Source of the DNA: Tabrizicola caldifontis
Lineage (GTDB): Bacteria > Pseudomonadota > Alphaproteobacteria > Rhodobacterales > Rhodobacteraceae
Assembly (NCBI RefSeq): GCF_004762095.1
Contig: NZ_SIJH01000009.1
Span: 1-64,000, forward strand
Length of the DNA stretch: 64,000 nt
Reading direction: 5' to 3'
Part shown: piece after piece, positions 34,840-43,934 of the stretch
How the letters are laid out: each line of letters starts with the position of its first letter
How positions within the stretch are numbered: position 1 is the stretch's first letter
Position numbers and translations under genes: made by a program
The notes under the pieces: model-generated
The model's input: the letters and a program-made list of their open reading frames with translations, nothing else
Databases searched by the model: none
Told to the model about the DNA's origin: nothing

Positions 34840-35343
34840 TCAGGCCGCGATCTCGCGCGGGACGATGAAATCGACCGCCGTTCCACTGCCGAAGGTGACC
34901 TGGGACCAGTCAGCCACGTCGAAATCGACGACCAGCGTCGCGCCGGTCGGGTATCGGGCGAAATCGGCGCTGTGGGGCGGATGGGCGACCAGTCGCGCGG
35001 CGAACTCTGCGATGCCGGGGTTGTGCCCGATCATCATCACGGTGTCACCCTTTGCATGGCGCAGGACCGCCATCATCACATCCGGGCCGGCGTGGTAGAG
35101 AGCCGGCTTCAGCTCCAGCACCGGAGCACCGGGCAGGGCGGGTGCAATCCCGGAGAACGTCTTGCGCGTGCGGACCGCGTCAGAGCAAAGCACCTCGTCT
35201 GGCACATAGCCCCGGCTGGCCAGCCATTGGCCCAGATCGGCGGCAGCCGCCTTGCCCCTTTCGTTCAGCGGTCTGTCATGGTCGGGCATGAGCGGGTCGT
35301 CCCATGAGGATTTCGCGTGCCGCGTCAGGATCAACCGCTTCAT
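34840..35343 (-). CDS. Histidine phosphatase family protein (SixA-like)
   Basis: Encodes 167 residues. The RHA catalytic motif TRHAKSSWDD has the phospho-accepting His9, and IGHNPG carries the second catalytic histidine. SixA dephosphorylates phosphohistidine proteins in E. coli; the substrate here is unknown. Its start overlaps the stop of the upstream ferredoxin-like gene (ATGA), so both are made from one mRNA. Convergent with hemE, 13 nt apart. Confidence 0.85.
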   Translation of the reverse strand: MKRLILTRHAKSSWDDPLMPDHDRPLNERGKAAAADLGQWLASRGYVPDEVLCSDAVRTRKTFSGIAPALPGAPVLELKPALYHAGPDVMMAVLRHAKGDTVMMIGHNPGIAEFAARLVAHPPHSADFARYPTGATLVVDFDVADWSQVTFGSGTAVDFIVPREIAA

Positions 35344-36020
35344 CTGTGAAACTGCCCCATGTGATAGGCCGACTGTTCAGGCAGTCTTGCATAGGTCTGC
35401 GACAGCGGGCAAGCGCGGCGCACCAGACAGCCGCCGGACATGCAGTCCCGGCCCTCGGGCCGGTCGAGGAAGGCGTGGCATGACGGCAGGTCGTAGCCAG
35501 CCGTGGTCAGCGCGCCAGGCGGGCAGGCCGTGGTGCAGGGGGCGGAACAGTTGTCGCAGGGCCGCGGGACGGCAGGGGGAAGCCCGACCGCGTGCTTCAG
35601 TGCCAAGGCGCCGCGAAAACTGACCATCAGCCCCTGGGTGGCATGGACCAGAAGGCGCACGGGGCTTTCCCACACCCTGCCCGAGCGCAGGGCCCAGCTG
35701 TAGAACGGGTGCCAGGGCGGCCCGCCAAAGGGAAACAGGGCCTTGGCCCCCAGGTCACAGGCGAGCTTGCCGATGACACGGCGTGACCACCGGTCCACCG
35801 GGTCGGGTGTTCCGTCCTGCCATTCCGGCTGGGCAGTCAGGTGCGCCCAGAAGCCGGGTTCGGACGGTCCGAGAAGCAGAAGCGTGCGCGTTCCGGGGGG
35901 AAGGCCTGGTTCATCAGTCTGCACGCCGAAGCCGCCCAGCACCTCCAGCCGATGGGGGGCAAGATGGGCAACGATTTTGGCCAGCGCCAGGGTATCGGGG
36001 TGTGAAGTGGGGGGGTGCAT
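35340..36020 (-). CDS. Ferredoxin-like 4Fe-4S protein
   Basis: Encodes 226 residues. The C-terminal part holds two cysteine clusters, CDNCSAPCTTACPPGAL (about residue 155) and DCMSGGCLVRRACPLS (about 195), consistent with one or two iron-sulfur clusters in a QueG-like C-terminal arrangement. The N-terminal 140 residues resemble a small globular domain without known signature. The redox partner is unknown. Overlaps the SixA-like gene. Confidence 0.7.
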   Translation of the reverse strand: MHPPTSHPDTLALAKIVAHLAPHRLEVLGGFGVQTDEPGLPPGTRTLLLLGPSEPGFWAHLTAQPEWQDGTPDPVDRWSRRVIGKLACDLGAKALFPFGGPPWHPFYSWALRSGRVWESPVRLLVHATQGLMVSFRGALALKHAVGLPPAVPRPCDNCSAPCTTACPPGALTTAGYDLPSCHAFLDRPEGRDCMSGGCLVRRACPLSQTYARLPEQSAYHMGQFHR

Positions 36021-36130
36021 GGGGGTCAGAATGGGGCAGGGCAGGGCGAACGCAAGGCCCGAAACGGGTGTGACGGGTCAGGGTTCCGGGAACGGTCCGG
36101 GCCATCAGACGCCGCTTGGGCAAGTGCAGG

Positions 36131-37630
36131 TCAGGGCGTGGACGTGACAGGAGATTCGGTCAAAGGGGGCGGATTGTCCGTCTGTGCCCCGGTCGGGGCG
36201 CCATCGTTCGAGGGGACATCCGCAGGCGCGGCGTCTGCGGGCGTCTCGGGCGGGGCGGTCAGGATGCCGTTCTGCCAGATACCTTCGGCGACCTGGCCGC
36301 TGGCATAGGTCAGCTTGCCCTGTCCTTCACGGATTCCGGCGCGGAACTGGCCAACATAGACGTCGCCTGAAGGATACGTCGCCGTTCCCTGCCCTTCGAT
36401 CTGGCCGGCGACCCATTCGCCGACATAGCGAAAGCCGTCCGGGGTAGAGAACTCGCCCTCGCCGTGGCGCAGGCCCGCCCTGAACGTGCCCTTGTAAAGG
36501 CTGCCGTCAGGGTAGACCGCAGCGCCGATTCCTTCGCGCTGCCCGTCCACCCAGTCGCCTTCGTAGCGGTAACCGTCCGGCTGCGTCATCGTACCGGTGC
36601 CATGCGGCAGGGCATTGACGAAGCTGCCTTCGTAGACGCGGCCATCCGCATACATGGCGCGTCCCTGGCCAGTGATCATCCCGCGCTGCCATTCGCCCTG
36701 GTAGGTGGACCCGTCGGGATAGGTGATCGCGCCCTGGCCATGCGGCTGGTCGGCCTGCATCGCGCCGACATAGACCGATCCGTCAGGATAGGTGATGGTG
36801 CCGGTGCCCTCCATCCGCCCTTCGACCCAGGTGCCTTCGTAGGTGAAACCGTCTGCGGCGGTGAAGGTGCCCTTGCCATGGCGGCGGTCGGCCAACCAGC
36901 TGCCCGAATAGATGTCCCCGTTCTTGTGCACCATCCGGCCCTGGCCCTGGCGCTGACCGTTGACGAAGGCCCCTTCGTAGACGTCGCCGTTTGGCTGGGT
37001 CAGCTTGCCTTGGCCGTTGATCTGCCCATTGGCCCAGTCGCCCTCATAGACCAGGCCATCCGGCATGGTCAGCTTCCCGTGGCCGGACCGCTGGCCCTGC
37101 ACCAGCGTGCCTTCGTAGACCGTGCCGTCCGGGTAGGTGATCCTGCCAGTGCCTTCCTTGACGCCCATGACCCACTGGCCTTCGTAGGTATAGCCCGAGG
37201 GGTTGGTCAACGTGCCCCGCCCGTTGTGCTGGCCGCGGGTGAAGGTGCCCGTATAGACCGACCCGTTGGCATAGGTCGCCACACCCTGCCCGGTCATCTG
37301 GCCATTGACCCAGTCACCTTCATAGGTGCGGCCATCCGGGGCGGTGATCTTGCCCTTGCCGTCGGGCTGGCCGTTCAGGAAGCTGCCCTCGTAGACCGAG
37401 CCGTTGGGATAGCGCGCGACGCCCTGGCCGGTGATCTCGCCCTCGATCCAGTCGCCGGTATATTCGAAGCCCGAGGGCAGCCGGTAGGTGCCGGTGCCGT
37501 GCTGGCGGCCATTGAGGAACGTGCCCTCGTAGACCGAGCCGTCGTCATACTGCTTGGTGATGATCTCGCCATCCTGCGCAAGGGCGGGCAGCGCGATCAG
37601 GGCAAGAAAGGCGGCAATCGGCAGGCGCAT
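36131..37630 (-). CDS. Exported MORN-repeat protein
   Basis: Encodes 499 residues. A signal peptide (residues 1-18, MRLPIAAFLALIALPALA) is followed by 18 full MORN repeats of 23 residues each (pattern YPDGSVYEGTF-N12, e.g. residues ~27-440) and one degenerate copy, then a Pro/Thr-rich tail of about 40 residues. MORN arrays form elongated beta-sheets that bind lipids or act as rulers in other organisms. Sited in the periplasm or on the cell surface; function unknown. Divergent from nadE. Confidence 0.85.
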   Translation of the reverse strand: MRLPIAAFLALIALPALAQDGEIITKQYDDGSVYEGTFLNGRQHGTGTYRLPSGFEYTGDWIEGEITGQGVARYPNGSVYEGSFLNGQPDGKGKITAPDGRTYEGDWVNGQMTGQGVATYANGSVYTGTFTRGQHNGRGTLTNPSGYTYEGQWVMGVKEGTGRITYPDGTVYEGTLVQGQRSGHGKLTMPDGLVYEGDWANGQINGQGKLTQPNGDVYEGAFVNGQRQGQGRMVHKNGDIYSGSWLADRRHGKGTFTAADGFTYEGTWVEGRMEGTGTITYPDGSVYVGAMQADQPHGQGAITYPDGSTYQGEWQRGMITGQGRAMYADGRVYEGSFVNALPHGTGTMTQPDGYRYEGDWVDGQREGIGAAVYPDGSLYKGTFRAGLRHGEGEFSTPDGFRYVGEWVAGQIEGQGTATYPSGDVYVGQFRAGIREGQGKLTYASGQVAEGIWQNGILTAPPETPADAAPADVPSNDGAPTGAQTDNPPPLTESPVTSTP

Positions 37631-37756
37631 GGGCGAATCCCCCCAGGGTCAGGCTGCGAAGGTAAGGGGGCAGCTGCGGTGTGACAAGCTTGGGGCGGTT
37701 CGGCTTTCCCTTGGCCATCAGTCTGGTAGAAGGAATGTGACCGATGGGGGCCCGCG

Positions 37757-39415
37757 ATGACCGATACCTTCCGACTGAGACTTGCGCAGTTGAATCCGGT
37801 GGTGGGGGACATCGCCGGAAATGCGGCGCGGGCGAAGGCCGCATGGGAGGCGGGGCGCGCCGACGGCGCCGACATGGTCGCGCTGACCGAGATGTTCGTG
37901 ACCGGCTACCAGACCCAGGACCTGATCCTGAAGCCGGCGTTCGTGACGGCGGCAATCGCGGCGGTCGAACGGCTTGCCGCCGACTGTGCCGATGGCCCGG
38001 CGCTGGGCATCGGCGGGCCGGTGCGGGCGGGCGGAAAGCTTTACAACGGCTATTATGTGCTTCACGGCGGCAAGGTGCAGGCGCGCGTCCTGAAGCATCA
38101 TCTGCCGAATGACTCGGTGTTCGACGAAAAGCGGGTCTTCGCCTCGGCCGACGTGCACGGGCCCTATGTGGTGAATGGTCTGCGCATCGGCACCCCGATC
38201 TGCGAGGATGCCTGGCACCCCGACGTGGCCGAGACCCTGGCAGAGACAGGGGCAGAGATCCTGCTGGTGCCCAATGGGTCGCCCTATCATCGTGGCAAGC
38301 CGAACCTGCGGCTGAACCTGATGGTGGCCCGCGTGGTCGAGACCGGCCTGCCGCTGGTCTATCTGAACATGGTGGGCGGGCAGGATGATCAGGTGTTCGA
38401 CGGGTCTTCAATGGTGCTGAACCCCGGCGGACGGCTGATGGCGCAGCTGCCGCAGTTCGACGAATGCGAGATCACGGTCGTCTTTCGCCGCACCCCCGAA
38501 GGCTGGCGCGCCGATCCGGGCGAGATCGCCGAGATCCCGCCGATCGGCGAGGCGGATTATCGCGCCTGCGTCATGGGCCTGGGCGACTACATGCGCAAGA
38601 CCGGGTTCCGCAAGGCGCTGCTGGGCTTGTCGGGCGGGATCGACAGCGCCATCGTCGCGGCCATGGCAGTGGATGCGCTGGGGCCGGAAAACGTGCGCTG
38701 CGTCATGCTGCCCAGCGAATTCACCAGTGCCCATTCGCTGGAGGATGCGGCGGCGGCGGCGAAGGCTTTGGGTTGCCGGCTGGACACGGTGCCGATCACC
38801 GGCGCGCAAGCCGCCGTGGGAGAGGCGCTGGCCCCGCTCTTCGCCGGCACGGAGCCCGGCATCACCGAGGAAAACATCCAATCCCGCCTGCGTGGGCTGT
38901 TGCTCATGGCGCTGTCAAACAAGTTCGGCGAGATGTTGCTGACCACCGGCAACAAGTCGGAAATAGCGGTGGGCTACTGCACGATCTACGGCGACATGAA
39001 CGGCGGCTACAACCCGGTCAAGGACATGTACAAGACCCGCATGTTCCTGACCGCGCGCTGGCGCAACGAAAACCACCGACCCTGGATGAAGGGGCCGGCA
39101 GGCGTCGTGATCCCGCAGCGCATCATCGAGAAACCCCCCAGCGCCGAACTGCGCGCCAACCAGACCGACCAGGACAGCCTGCCACCCTACGAGGTGCTGG
39201 ACGCGATTCTGGAATGTCTGGTGGAAAAGGAGATGTCGGTGGCCGAGATCATCGCCCTTGGCTTCGAGCGTGAGACGGTGAAGAAGGTGGAGCACTTGCT
39301 TTACCTTGCGGAATACAAGCGGTTCCAGTCGGCGCCGGGGGTGCGGCTGACGCAGAAGGCCTTCTGGCTGGACCGCCGCTATCCGATCACCAACCGCTGG
39401 CGGGACGATGGCTGA
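37757..39415 (+). CDS. nadE: Glutamine-dependent NAD+ synthetase
   Basis: Encodes 552 residues. An N-terminal nitrilase-type glutaminase (about 1-260; Glu in ALTEMF, Lys in KHHLPN, Cys in TPICEDAW) feeds ammonia to the C-terminal synthetase (about 280-552) with the P-loop LSGGIDSAIVA. It makes NAD from nicotinic acid adenine dinucleotide. Its TGA overlaps the ATG of a frameshifted downstream gene. Confidence 0.95.
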   Translation: MTDTFRLRLAQLNPVVGDIAGNAARAKAAWEAGRADGADMVALTEMFVTGYQTQDLILKPAFVTAAIAAVERLAADCADGPALGIGGPVRAGGKLYNGYYVLHGGKVQARVLKHHLPNDSVFDEKRVFASADVHGPYVVNGLRIGTPICEDAWHPDVAETLAETGAEILLVPNGSPYHRGKPNLRLNLMVARVVETGLPLVYLNMVGGQDDQVFDGSSMVLNPGGRLMAQLPQFDECEITVVFRRTPEGWRADPGEIAEIPPIGEADYRACVMGLGDYMRKTGFRKALLGLSGGIDSAIVAAMAVDALGPENVRCVMLPSEFTSAHSLEDAAAAAKALGCRLDTVPITGAQAAVGEALAPLFAGTEPGITEENIQSRLRGLLLMALSNKFGEMLLTTGNKSEIAVGYCTIYGDMNGGYNPVKDMYKTRMFLTARWRNENHRPWMKGPAGVVIPQRIIEKPPSAELRANQTDQDSLPPYEVLDAILECLVEKEMSVAEIIALGFERETVKKVEHLLYLAEYKRFQSAPGVRLTQKAFWLDRRYPITNRWRDDG

Positions 39416-39784
39416 ACTGGTCGCGGTCAACCGTTATGCCTGCGCGACGCGGGGGCGTTCCGCGCTGCGGCCGCGGCGCTGGCGGCCAGGGTGTGTGACG
39501 AAGGCCACCCCGGCATTCTGGCCTGCCGGTTCTTCTGCTCCGGCCGGGCCGAAGGTCGCGCCGTGGTAACTTATGCCGACCCCGGGGCCTGGATCGGCCA
39601 CCACGATCTGGTCACGAGCTGGTCCGAGGCTGCGGCGCCGAGAGCTTCGGCCGATCTGGAGGAGGTGCTGCTCTTCGGCCCTGCAACTGCCGCGATGCTG
39701 GACTGGTTGGCGCGGATGGGGCTGGAGGCCAAGGTGCGGCTCATCGGCGAACCAGTGGCGGGATTTCTGCGCTGGAACGGCTGA
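39408..39784 (+). pseudogene. Frameshifted small gene downstream of nadE
   Basis: The ATG at 39408 overlaps the nadE stop and starts MAELVAVNRYACAT; after the G5 run at 39451-39455 the protein-like reading continues in another frame as AFRAAAAALAARVCDEG to FLRWNG (stop 39784). Adding a single G to the run joins both parts into a protein of about 125 residues. The family is not recognised. Either a true disruption, a phase-variable run, or a base-call error. An internal GTG at 39491 could give a 97-residue product. Confidence 0.65.
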
Positions 39785-39812
39785 ACTTCGGCCCCAGTGC
39801 GGCATGAACCTC

Positions 39813-40760
39813 TCAGACCGCTGTCACCGTGCATTCGGGCAAGAGGCGCATCACGTCCTCGGGCCGGCAAAGCTGGGTTGCATCGGTCATCACCGCGGCA
39901 GAAGCGGCTGCGGACCCCAGGGCCAGCGCCTCGGCATTGGACTGGCCGCGTGCCAGCGACAGGACGAAAGCGGCGACGAAACTGTCGCCGGCGCCTACGG
40001 TCGATTTCACCCTGACCTTGGCAGCCTTGCCGAACAGCCTCTGATTGGCGTCGGCAAGCACGTTGCCCTCGGCGCCGCGGGCGATGATGACGGTCCGTGC
40101 CACGCCCTTCCCGACCAGAGATTGCGCGAAATCGGCGGTGTCCTCTACCCTGGGAAGGGACTTGCCGGCCAGTTCCTCTCCCTCTGGTCCATCCATGCGA
40201 AGGACTTCCAGCCCCGGAATCGGGTGGCGCACCGCCTCGGTCAGGGTCGCGCCGGATGTATCCAGCACCACACGGCTGTCCGGCATGGAGGCCGCAAGCT
40301 GTGCCGGGAAATCGACCGGCACGCCGGGGGGCTGGCTGCCCGAGATCACGGAGATCCCGCCCGGCCGTGCCGTGGCGCGCAACAGGGTGAACACGCGGGC
40401 GCGTTCGGCCTCGCCCCAGACCGGGCCCGGGAGCATGAAGCGGTATTGCCGGCCGGTGGTGACCTCGTTCACGGTCAGCGATTGCCGCGTCTCGCCGGGG
40501 CCGAGGATCGATAGGAACGTCACGCCTTCCGCCCGGATCAGACCGGCCAGCCGGTCGCCCGTCAGCCCGCCGATGGCCACCAGCGCCAGGCTGTCGCCCC
40601 CCAGCGCCTTGATCGCCCGGCTGACGTTCAGCCCCCCGCCGCCGGGATCGAGCAAGGGCTCGGTGCAGCGCAGCTTCTGTCCGGGAATCAGCTCGTGCAC
40701 CTCGGTCGCCATGTCGAGCGCGGGGTTCAGCGTCAGGGTCAGGATCGGGGCTTGGGTCAT
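39813..40760 (-). CDS. PfkB-family sugar kinase, probable 1-phosphofructokinase type
   Basis: Encodes 315 residues of the ribokinase fold. N-terminal TLTLNPALDMATEV and GGGGLNVSRAIKALGG place it with the phosphofructokinase-like branch (PfkB, FruK, LacC), and the C-terminal STVGAGDSFVAAF holds the catalytic Asp. Substrate among fructose-1-phosphate, fructose-6-phosphate and tagatose-6-phosphate cannot be decided. Single gene; no PTS genes beside it. Confidence 0.85.
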   Translation of the reverse strand: MTQAPILTLTLNPALDMATEVHELIPGQKLRCTEPLLDPGGGGLNVSRAIKALGGDSLALVAIGGLTGDRLAGLIRAEGVTFLSILGPGETRQSLTVNEVTTGRQYRFMLPGPVWGEAERARVFTLLRATARPGGISVISGSQPPGVPVDFPAQLAASMPDSRVVLDTSGATLTEAVRHPIPGLEVLRMDGPEGEELAGKSLPRVEDTADFAQSLVGKGVARTVIIARGAEGNVLADANQRLFGKAAKVRVKSTVGAGDSFVAAFVLSLARGQSNAEALALGSAAASAAVMTDATQLCRPEDVMRLLPECTVTAV

Positions 40761-40815
40761 GCGGCACCTGTTCGTGTTACCGCTATCATAAACCCTTCAC
40801 AGCGAAATGGAACCG

Positions 40816-40838
40816 CCCCCGGCAGGCCATGCCGGGGG
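40816..40838. terminator. Hairpin downstream of the Tat-exported hydrolase gene
   Basis: CCCCCGGCA (40816-40824) pairs with TGCCGGGGG (40830-40838), 33 nt beyond the stop of the minus-strand hydrolase gene. On that strand it is followed by CGGTTCCATTTC, only a broken T-run. A plausible weak terminator. Confidence 0.4.
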
Positions 40839-40870
40839 TGGCAGTGCGCCGCGAGAACGTGGTTGCCGAC

Positions 40871-41797
40871 TTAGCCGTTCAGCAGCAGCTGGTAGCTGGC
40901 CGGCACATAGCGGAAACCATCTTCCGTGGCCTCGACATAGCCGAGGCCCGGGAAGGGCATGTGGTAGCCGATGAAGGGGATGCGGTCGGCGGCGATCATG
41001 CCGAAGACCCGCCGGCGTGTCGCGGCGGCGGCGGCCTTGTCCATGTCGAAGCGAACCTCCCAGTCGGGCTGTTGCAGCGACCATACATAGTGGTTGGCGG
41101 TGTCGGCGGTGATGATCAGGCGCTGGCCGTCCGATTCGACCTGATAGACCATATGCCCCGGCGAATGACCGAAAGCGGCCATGCCGGTGATGCCGCCGGT
41201 CACGATGCCGCCGTCGTCAAGGAAGGTGAACCTGTCGTTCAGGGGTTTCACGTTCCTGTCGAAGCCGTCGTTGCCGGCGGCCGACCAGTGGTTGTGTTCC
41301 ACCGCTCCGGTGACGTAGCGGGCATTGGCGAAGGTTGGCGTGGTGCCGTCGGCGCCCATCAGCCCCCCGATGTGATCGCCGTGCATGTGGGTCAGGACGA
41401 CCGTTGTCACCATGTCGGCCGTCATCCCGGCCGCAGTCAGCGCGGCCAGTGTTCCCTCGGCGGACAGGCCGGTGTCGAACAGCACGACATCGGCACCGGT
41501 GTTGACCACCGTCGGGGTGAAGAAGTTCAGCGACCTGTCGGCGGGGATGAAGTTCGCGGCGCTGAGGGCGGCAAAATCTTCGGGATTTGCATTGGTTCCG
41601 AAGGTTTCCTGCGGATTGTCAAGCAGGCGGCTGCCGGCGGAGAGCGTGGTCACCTCGAAGCTGCCGAGCCTGAACCGATTCCACGGCGCGAAGCCCGCGC
41701 CCTGCATGGGCGCCTGCGCCTGAACGGCGCGTGGCATGAACGTGGCGGCCAAGGGCAGGGTGGCACCGGCGACAAGGGCCTGACGACGGGAAAGCAT
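40871..41797 (-). CDS. Tat-exported metallo-beta-lactamase-fold hydrolase
   Basis: Encodes 308 residues. A twin-arginine signal peptide opens the protein (MLSRRQALVAGATLPLAA). The MBL motif HMHGDHIGG, the later His in FGHSPGH and Asp in ITADTANHY supply two metal sites. It resembles quorum-quenching lactonase and related periplasmic MBL proteins, but the substrate is unknown. The start at 41797 follows GGAGGACATCGTC. Upstream in-frame codons to 41890 are rejected. Same strand as the small zincin upstream. Confidence 0.82.
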   Translation of the reverse strand: MLSRRQALVAGATLPLAATFMPRAVQAQAPMQGAGFAPWNRFRLGSFEVTTLSAGSRLLDNPQETFGTNANPEDFAALSAANFIPADRSLNFFTPTVVNTGADVVLFDTGLSAEGTLAALTAAGMTADMVTTVVLTHMHGDHIGGLMGADGTTPTFANARYVTGAVEHNHWSAAGNDGFDRNVKPLNDRFTFLDDGGIVTGGITGMAAFGHSPGHMVYQVESDGQRLIITADTANHYVWSLQQPDWEVRFDMDKAAAAATRRRVFGMIAADRIPFIGYHMPFPGLGYVEATEDGFRYVPASYQLLLNG

Positions 41798-41920
41798 GAC
41801 GATGTCCTCCTTTGGGTCCATCATCGGCAGATAGGGCACGGGGACCGGAAGGCGGATCACGGGCGCGTCAGGGGCGGTGCCTGTCTGCACATGGGCTGTG
41901 CGGCAGGGACGGGAAGCGGA

Positions 41921-42331
41921 TCATTCCCACCAGGGATCGATGGCGGCGATATCGTCGTCCGACCAGCCAAAGTGGTGCGCCAGTTCGTGGATCACCACAT
42001 GGGTCACCAGTTCCTGAAGAGAGACGTTCCCGCGTTCGGCCCATTCGTCAAGGATCGGCCGCCGGAAAAGCCAGATCACGTCGGGCCTGGTCATCTGCTC
42101 GGCGGTCGATTTCTCTGTCAGGGGAATACCCTCGTACAGACCGGTCAGCTCGAACGGGTCGTCCAGGCCCAGTTCTTCGACCATGTCGTCTTCGGGAAAA
42201 TCCTCGACGCGCAGGCGGACATGGGTGGCGGGCTCGCGGAACGGATCGGGCAGAGTCGAGATGGCCTCGTGGGCAAGCTGTTCGAGGAAGGCCAGGGTCG
42301 GGGCGATGCTGTCGGGGGCTGGATTGGTCAT
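41921..42331 (-). CDS. Small zincin-like metallopeptidase family protein
   Basis: Encodes 136 residues of the PF06262-type small zincins. The zinc motif HELAHHFG (HExxH, then H three residues on) lies near residue 115. The start at 42331 fits the family; a longer frame begins in GC-rich non-protein-like sequence. Cellular role in the family is not settled. Confidence 0.8.
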   Translation of the reverse strand: MTNPAPDSIAPTLAFLEQLAHEAISTLPDPFREPATHVRLRVEDFPEDDMVEELGLDDPFELTGLYEGIPLTEKSTAEQMTRPDVIWLFRRPILDEWAERGNVSLQELVTHVVIHELAHHFGWSDDDIAAIDPWWE

Positions 42332-42392
42332 GGCCTGAAGATAGGCAGGCCCCGGAGCGGAGGGAAGGGGGGGGCGGCCCGGCGGGGCGGGG

Positions 42393-42432
42393 CCGTTGCC
42401 GGGGGCATCGAACCCCCGGCAACGGCGTTGCC
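42393..42432 (+). promoter_or_regulatory. Mutually exclusive hairpins upstream of gltX
   Basis: CCGTTGCCGGGGG (42393-42405) pairs perfectly over 13 bp with 42413-42425. The right arm also pairs with the next bases: GGCAAC (42418-42423) with GTTGCC (42427-42432). Only one can form. No T-run follows, so it would act on translation or pausing. It lies about 100 nt before gltX in the divergent gap to the zincin gene; no clear promoter was found in the gap. Confidence 0.45.
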
Positions 42433-42531
42433 ACGGCCGGCGGCATCGGAGTCCACCAGACCGGACGCGGCGCAAAACTGGACAAGACGCGGGGCTTGTG
42501 ACAGGGAAGGGCGGTTCAAGGAGCCGCCCCG

Positions 42532-43857
42532 ATGACCGTCACTACCCGCTTCGCCCCCTCGCCCACCGGCTGGATCCATGTCGGCAACCTGCGCACCGCG
42601 CTTATGAACTACCTCATCGCGCGGCAGAACGGCGGCACCTTCATCCTGCGGCTGGACGATACCGACCAGGAACGCTCGAAGCAGGAATACATCGACGGGC
42701 TGATGGAGGATCTGACCTGGCTGGGCCTGACCTGGGACCGGGTCGAGCAGCAGTCGAAACGGCTGGCGCGCTATGCGGAAGCCGCCGAGCAGCTGAAGGC
42801 CGCGGGCCGGTTCTACGAATGTTTCGAGACACCGGTCGAGCTGGATCTAAAGCGCAAGAAGCAGCTGAACATGGGCAAGCCCCCGGTCTATGACCGCGCG
42901 GCCCTCAGCCTGACCGAGAAGCAGAAGGCCGCCTATCGCGCCGAGGGCCGCAAGGGCTACTGGCGCTTCAAGCTGGATCAGGAACGGATCGAGTGGAAGG
43001 ACGGGATCATCGGCGAAATCTCGATCGACGCGGCCTCGGTCAGCGATCCGGTGCTGATCAAGGCGGACGGGCAAGTGCTTTACACCTTCGCCTCGTCGGT
43101 GGATGACGTGGACATGGGGGTGACGCATATCGTGCGCGGCGCCGACCATGTGACCAACACCGCGACCCAGATCCAGATCATGAAGGCGCTGGGCGGCACG
43201 CCCCCGACCTTTGCGCATCACAGCCTTCTGACCGGGCCGCAGGGCGAGGAACTGTCGAAGCGTCTGGGCGTGCTTTCGCTGCGCGACCTGCGCGCGCGGG
43301 GGGTGGAGCCGATGGCGCTTTTGTCTCTCATGGCGCGCCTGGGGTCGTCGAAGCCGGTGGAACTGGCGCGCTCGATGGAAGAGCTGATTGCGGGCTTCGA
43401 CGTGGGTTCCTTCGGCACCGCGCCGACCAAGTTCGATGCCGAGGATCTGTTCCCGCTGACCCGGCAGCATCTGCAATCGCTGCCCTTCGCGGCGGTGAAG
43501 GAGCGGGTGCTGGCGCTGGGCGTGCCCGAGGCCGAGGCCGAAGCCTTCTGGAATGTGGCCAAGGGCAACATCACCGTGCTCGCCGATCTGGCGGACTGGT
43601 GGACGCTGTTCCGCGACGGGGCCGAGCCGGTGGTGGAGGAGGCCGACCGCGACTTCGTGCGGCAGGCGCTGGCGATGCTGCCGCCGCGACCCTGGACCAC
43701 GGCAACCTGGGGCGAGTGGACCCAGGCCGTGAAGGAGGCGACGGGGCGCAAGGGCAAGGATCTTTTCCGCCCGCTGCGCCGGGCCTTGACGGGGCGCGAC
43801 GCGGGGCCGGAGATGGCCGATGTCATGCCGCTTCTGCGCAAGGTTCCGAGCGTCTGA
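42532..43857 (+). CDS. gltX: Glutamyl-tRNA synthetase
   Basis: Encodes 441 residues, charging tRNA with glutamate. The HIGH motif reads HVGN (FAPSPTGWIHVGNLR), and the KMSKS motif reads ELSKR near residue 240. It is shorter than the 470-residue form and lacks the zinc cysteines, which fits the second GluRS type (GltX2) of alphaproteobacteria; whether it charges tRNA-Gln as well cannot be told. Preceded by hairpins that could regulate it. Confidence 0.92.
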   Translation: MTVTTRFAPSPTGWIHVGNLRTALMNYLIARQNGGTFILRLDDTDQERSKQEYIDGLMEDLTWLGLTWDRVEQQSKRLARYAEAAEQLKAAGRFYECFETPVELDLKRKKQLNMGKPPVYDRAALSLTEKQKAAYRAEGRKGYWRFKLDQERIEWKDGIIGEISIDAASVSDPVLIKADGQVLYTFASSVDDVDMGVTHIVRGADHVTNTATQIQIMKALGGTPPTFAHHSLLTGPQGEELSKRLGVLSLRDLRARGVEPMALLSLMARLGSSKPVELARSMEELIAGFDVGSFGTAPTKFDAEDLFPLTRQHLQSLPFAAVKERVLALGVPEAEAEAFWNVAKGNITVLADLADWWTLFRDGAEPVVEEADRDFVRQALAMLPPRPWTTATWGEWTQAVKEATGRKGKDLFRPLRRALTGRDAGPEMADVMPLLRKVPSV

Positions 43858-43873
43858 GCCCTCGTGCACCGCC

Positions 43874-43910
43874 CCGGGGGCCGTCTGCCCCCGGACCCCC
43901 GAGGATATTT
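43874..43910. repeat. GC-rich intergenic repeat between gltX and the MATE gene
   Basis: CCGGGGGC (43874-43881) pairs with GCCCCCGG (43887-43894), then ACCCCCGAGGATATTT follows. This combination of a C/G hairpin plus GGATATTT resembles a common intergenic repeat in Rhodobacteraceae. It probably ends or attenuates gltX transcription. Only one copy is in the window. Confidence 0.45.
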
Positions 43911-43934
43911 GGGAACGGAAGAAGGGGCTGGCAC

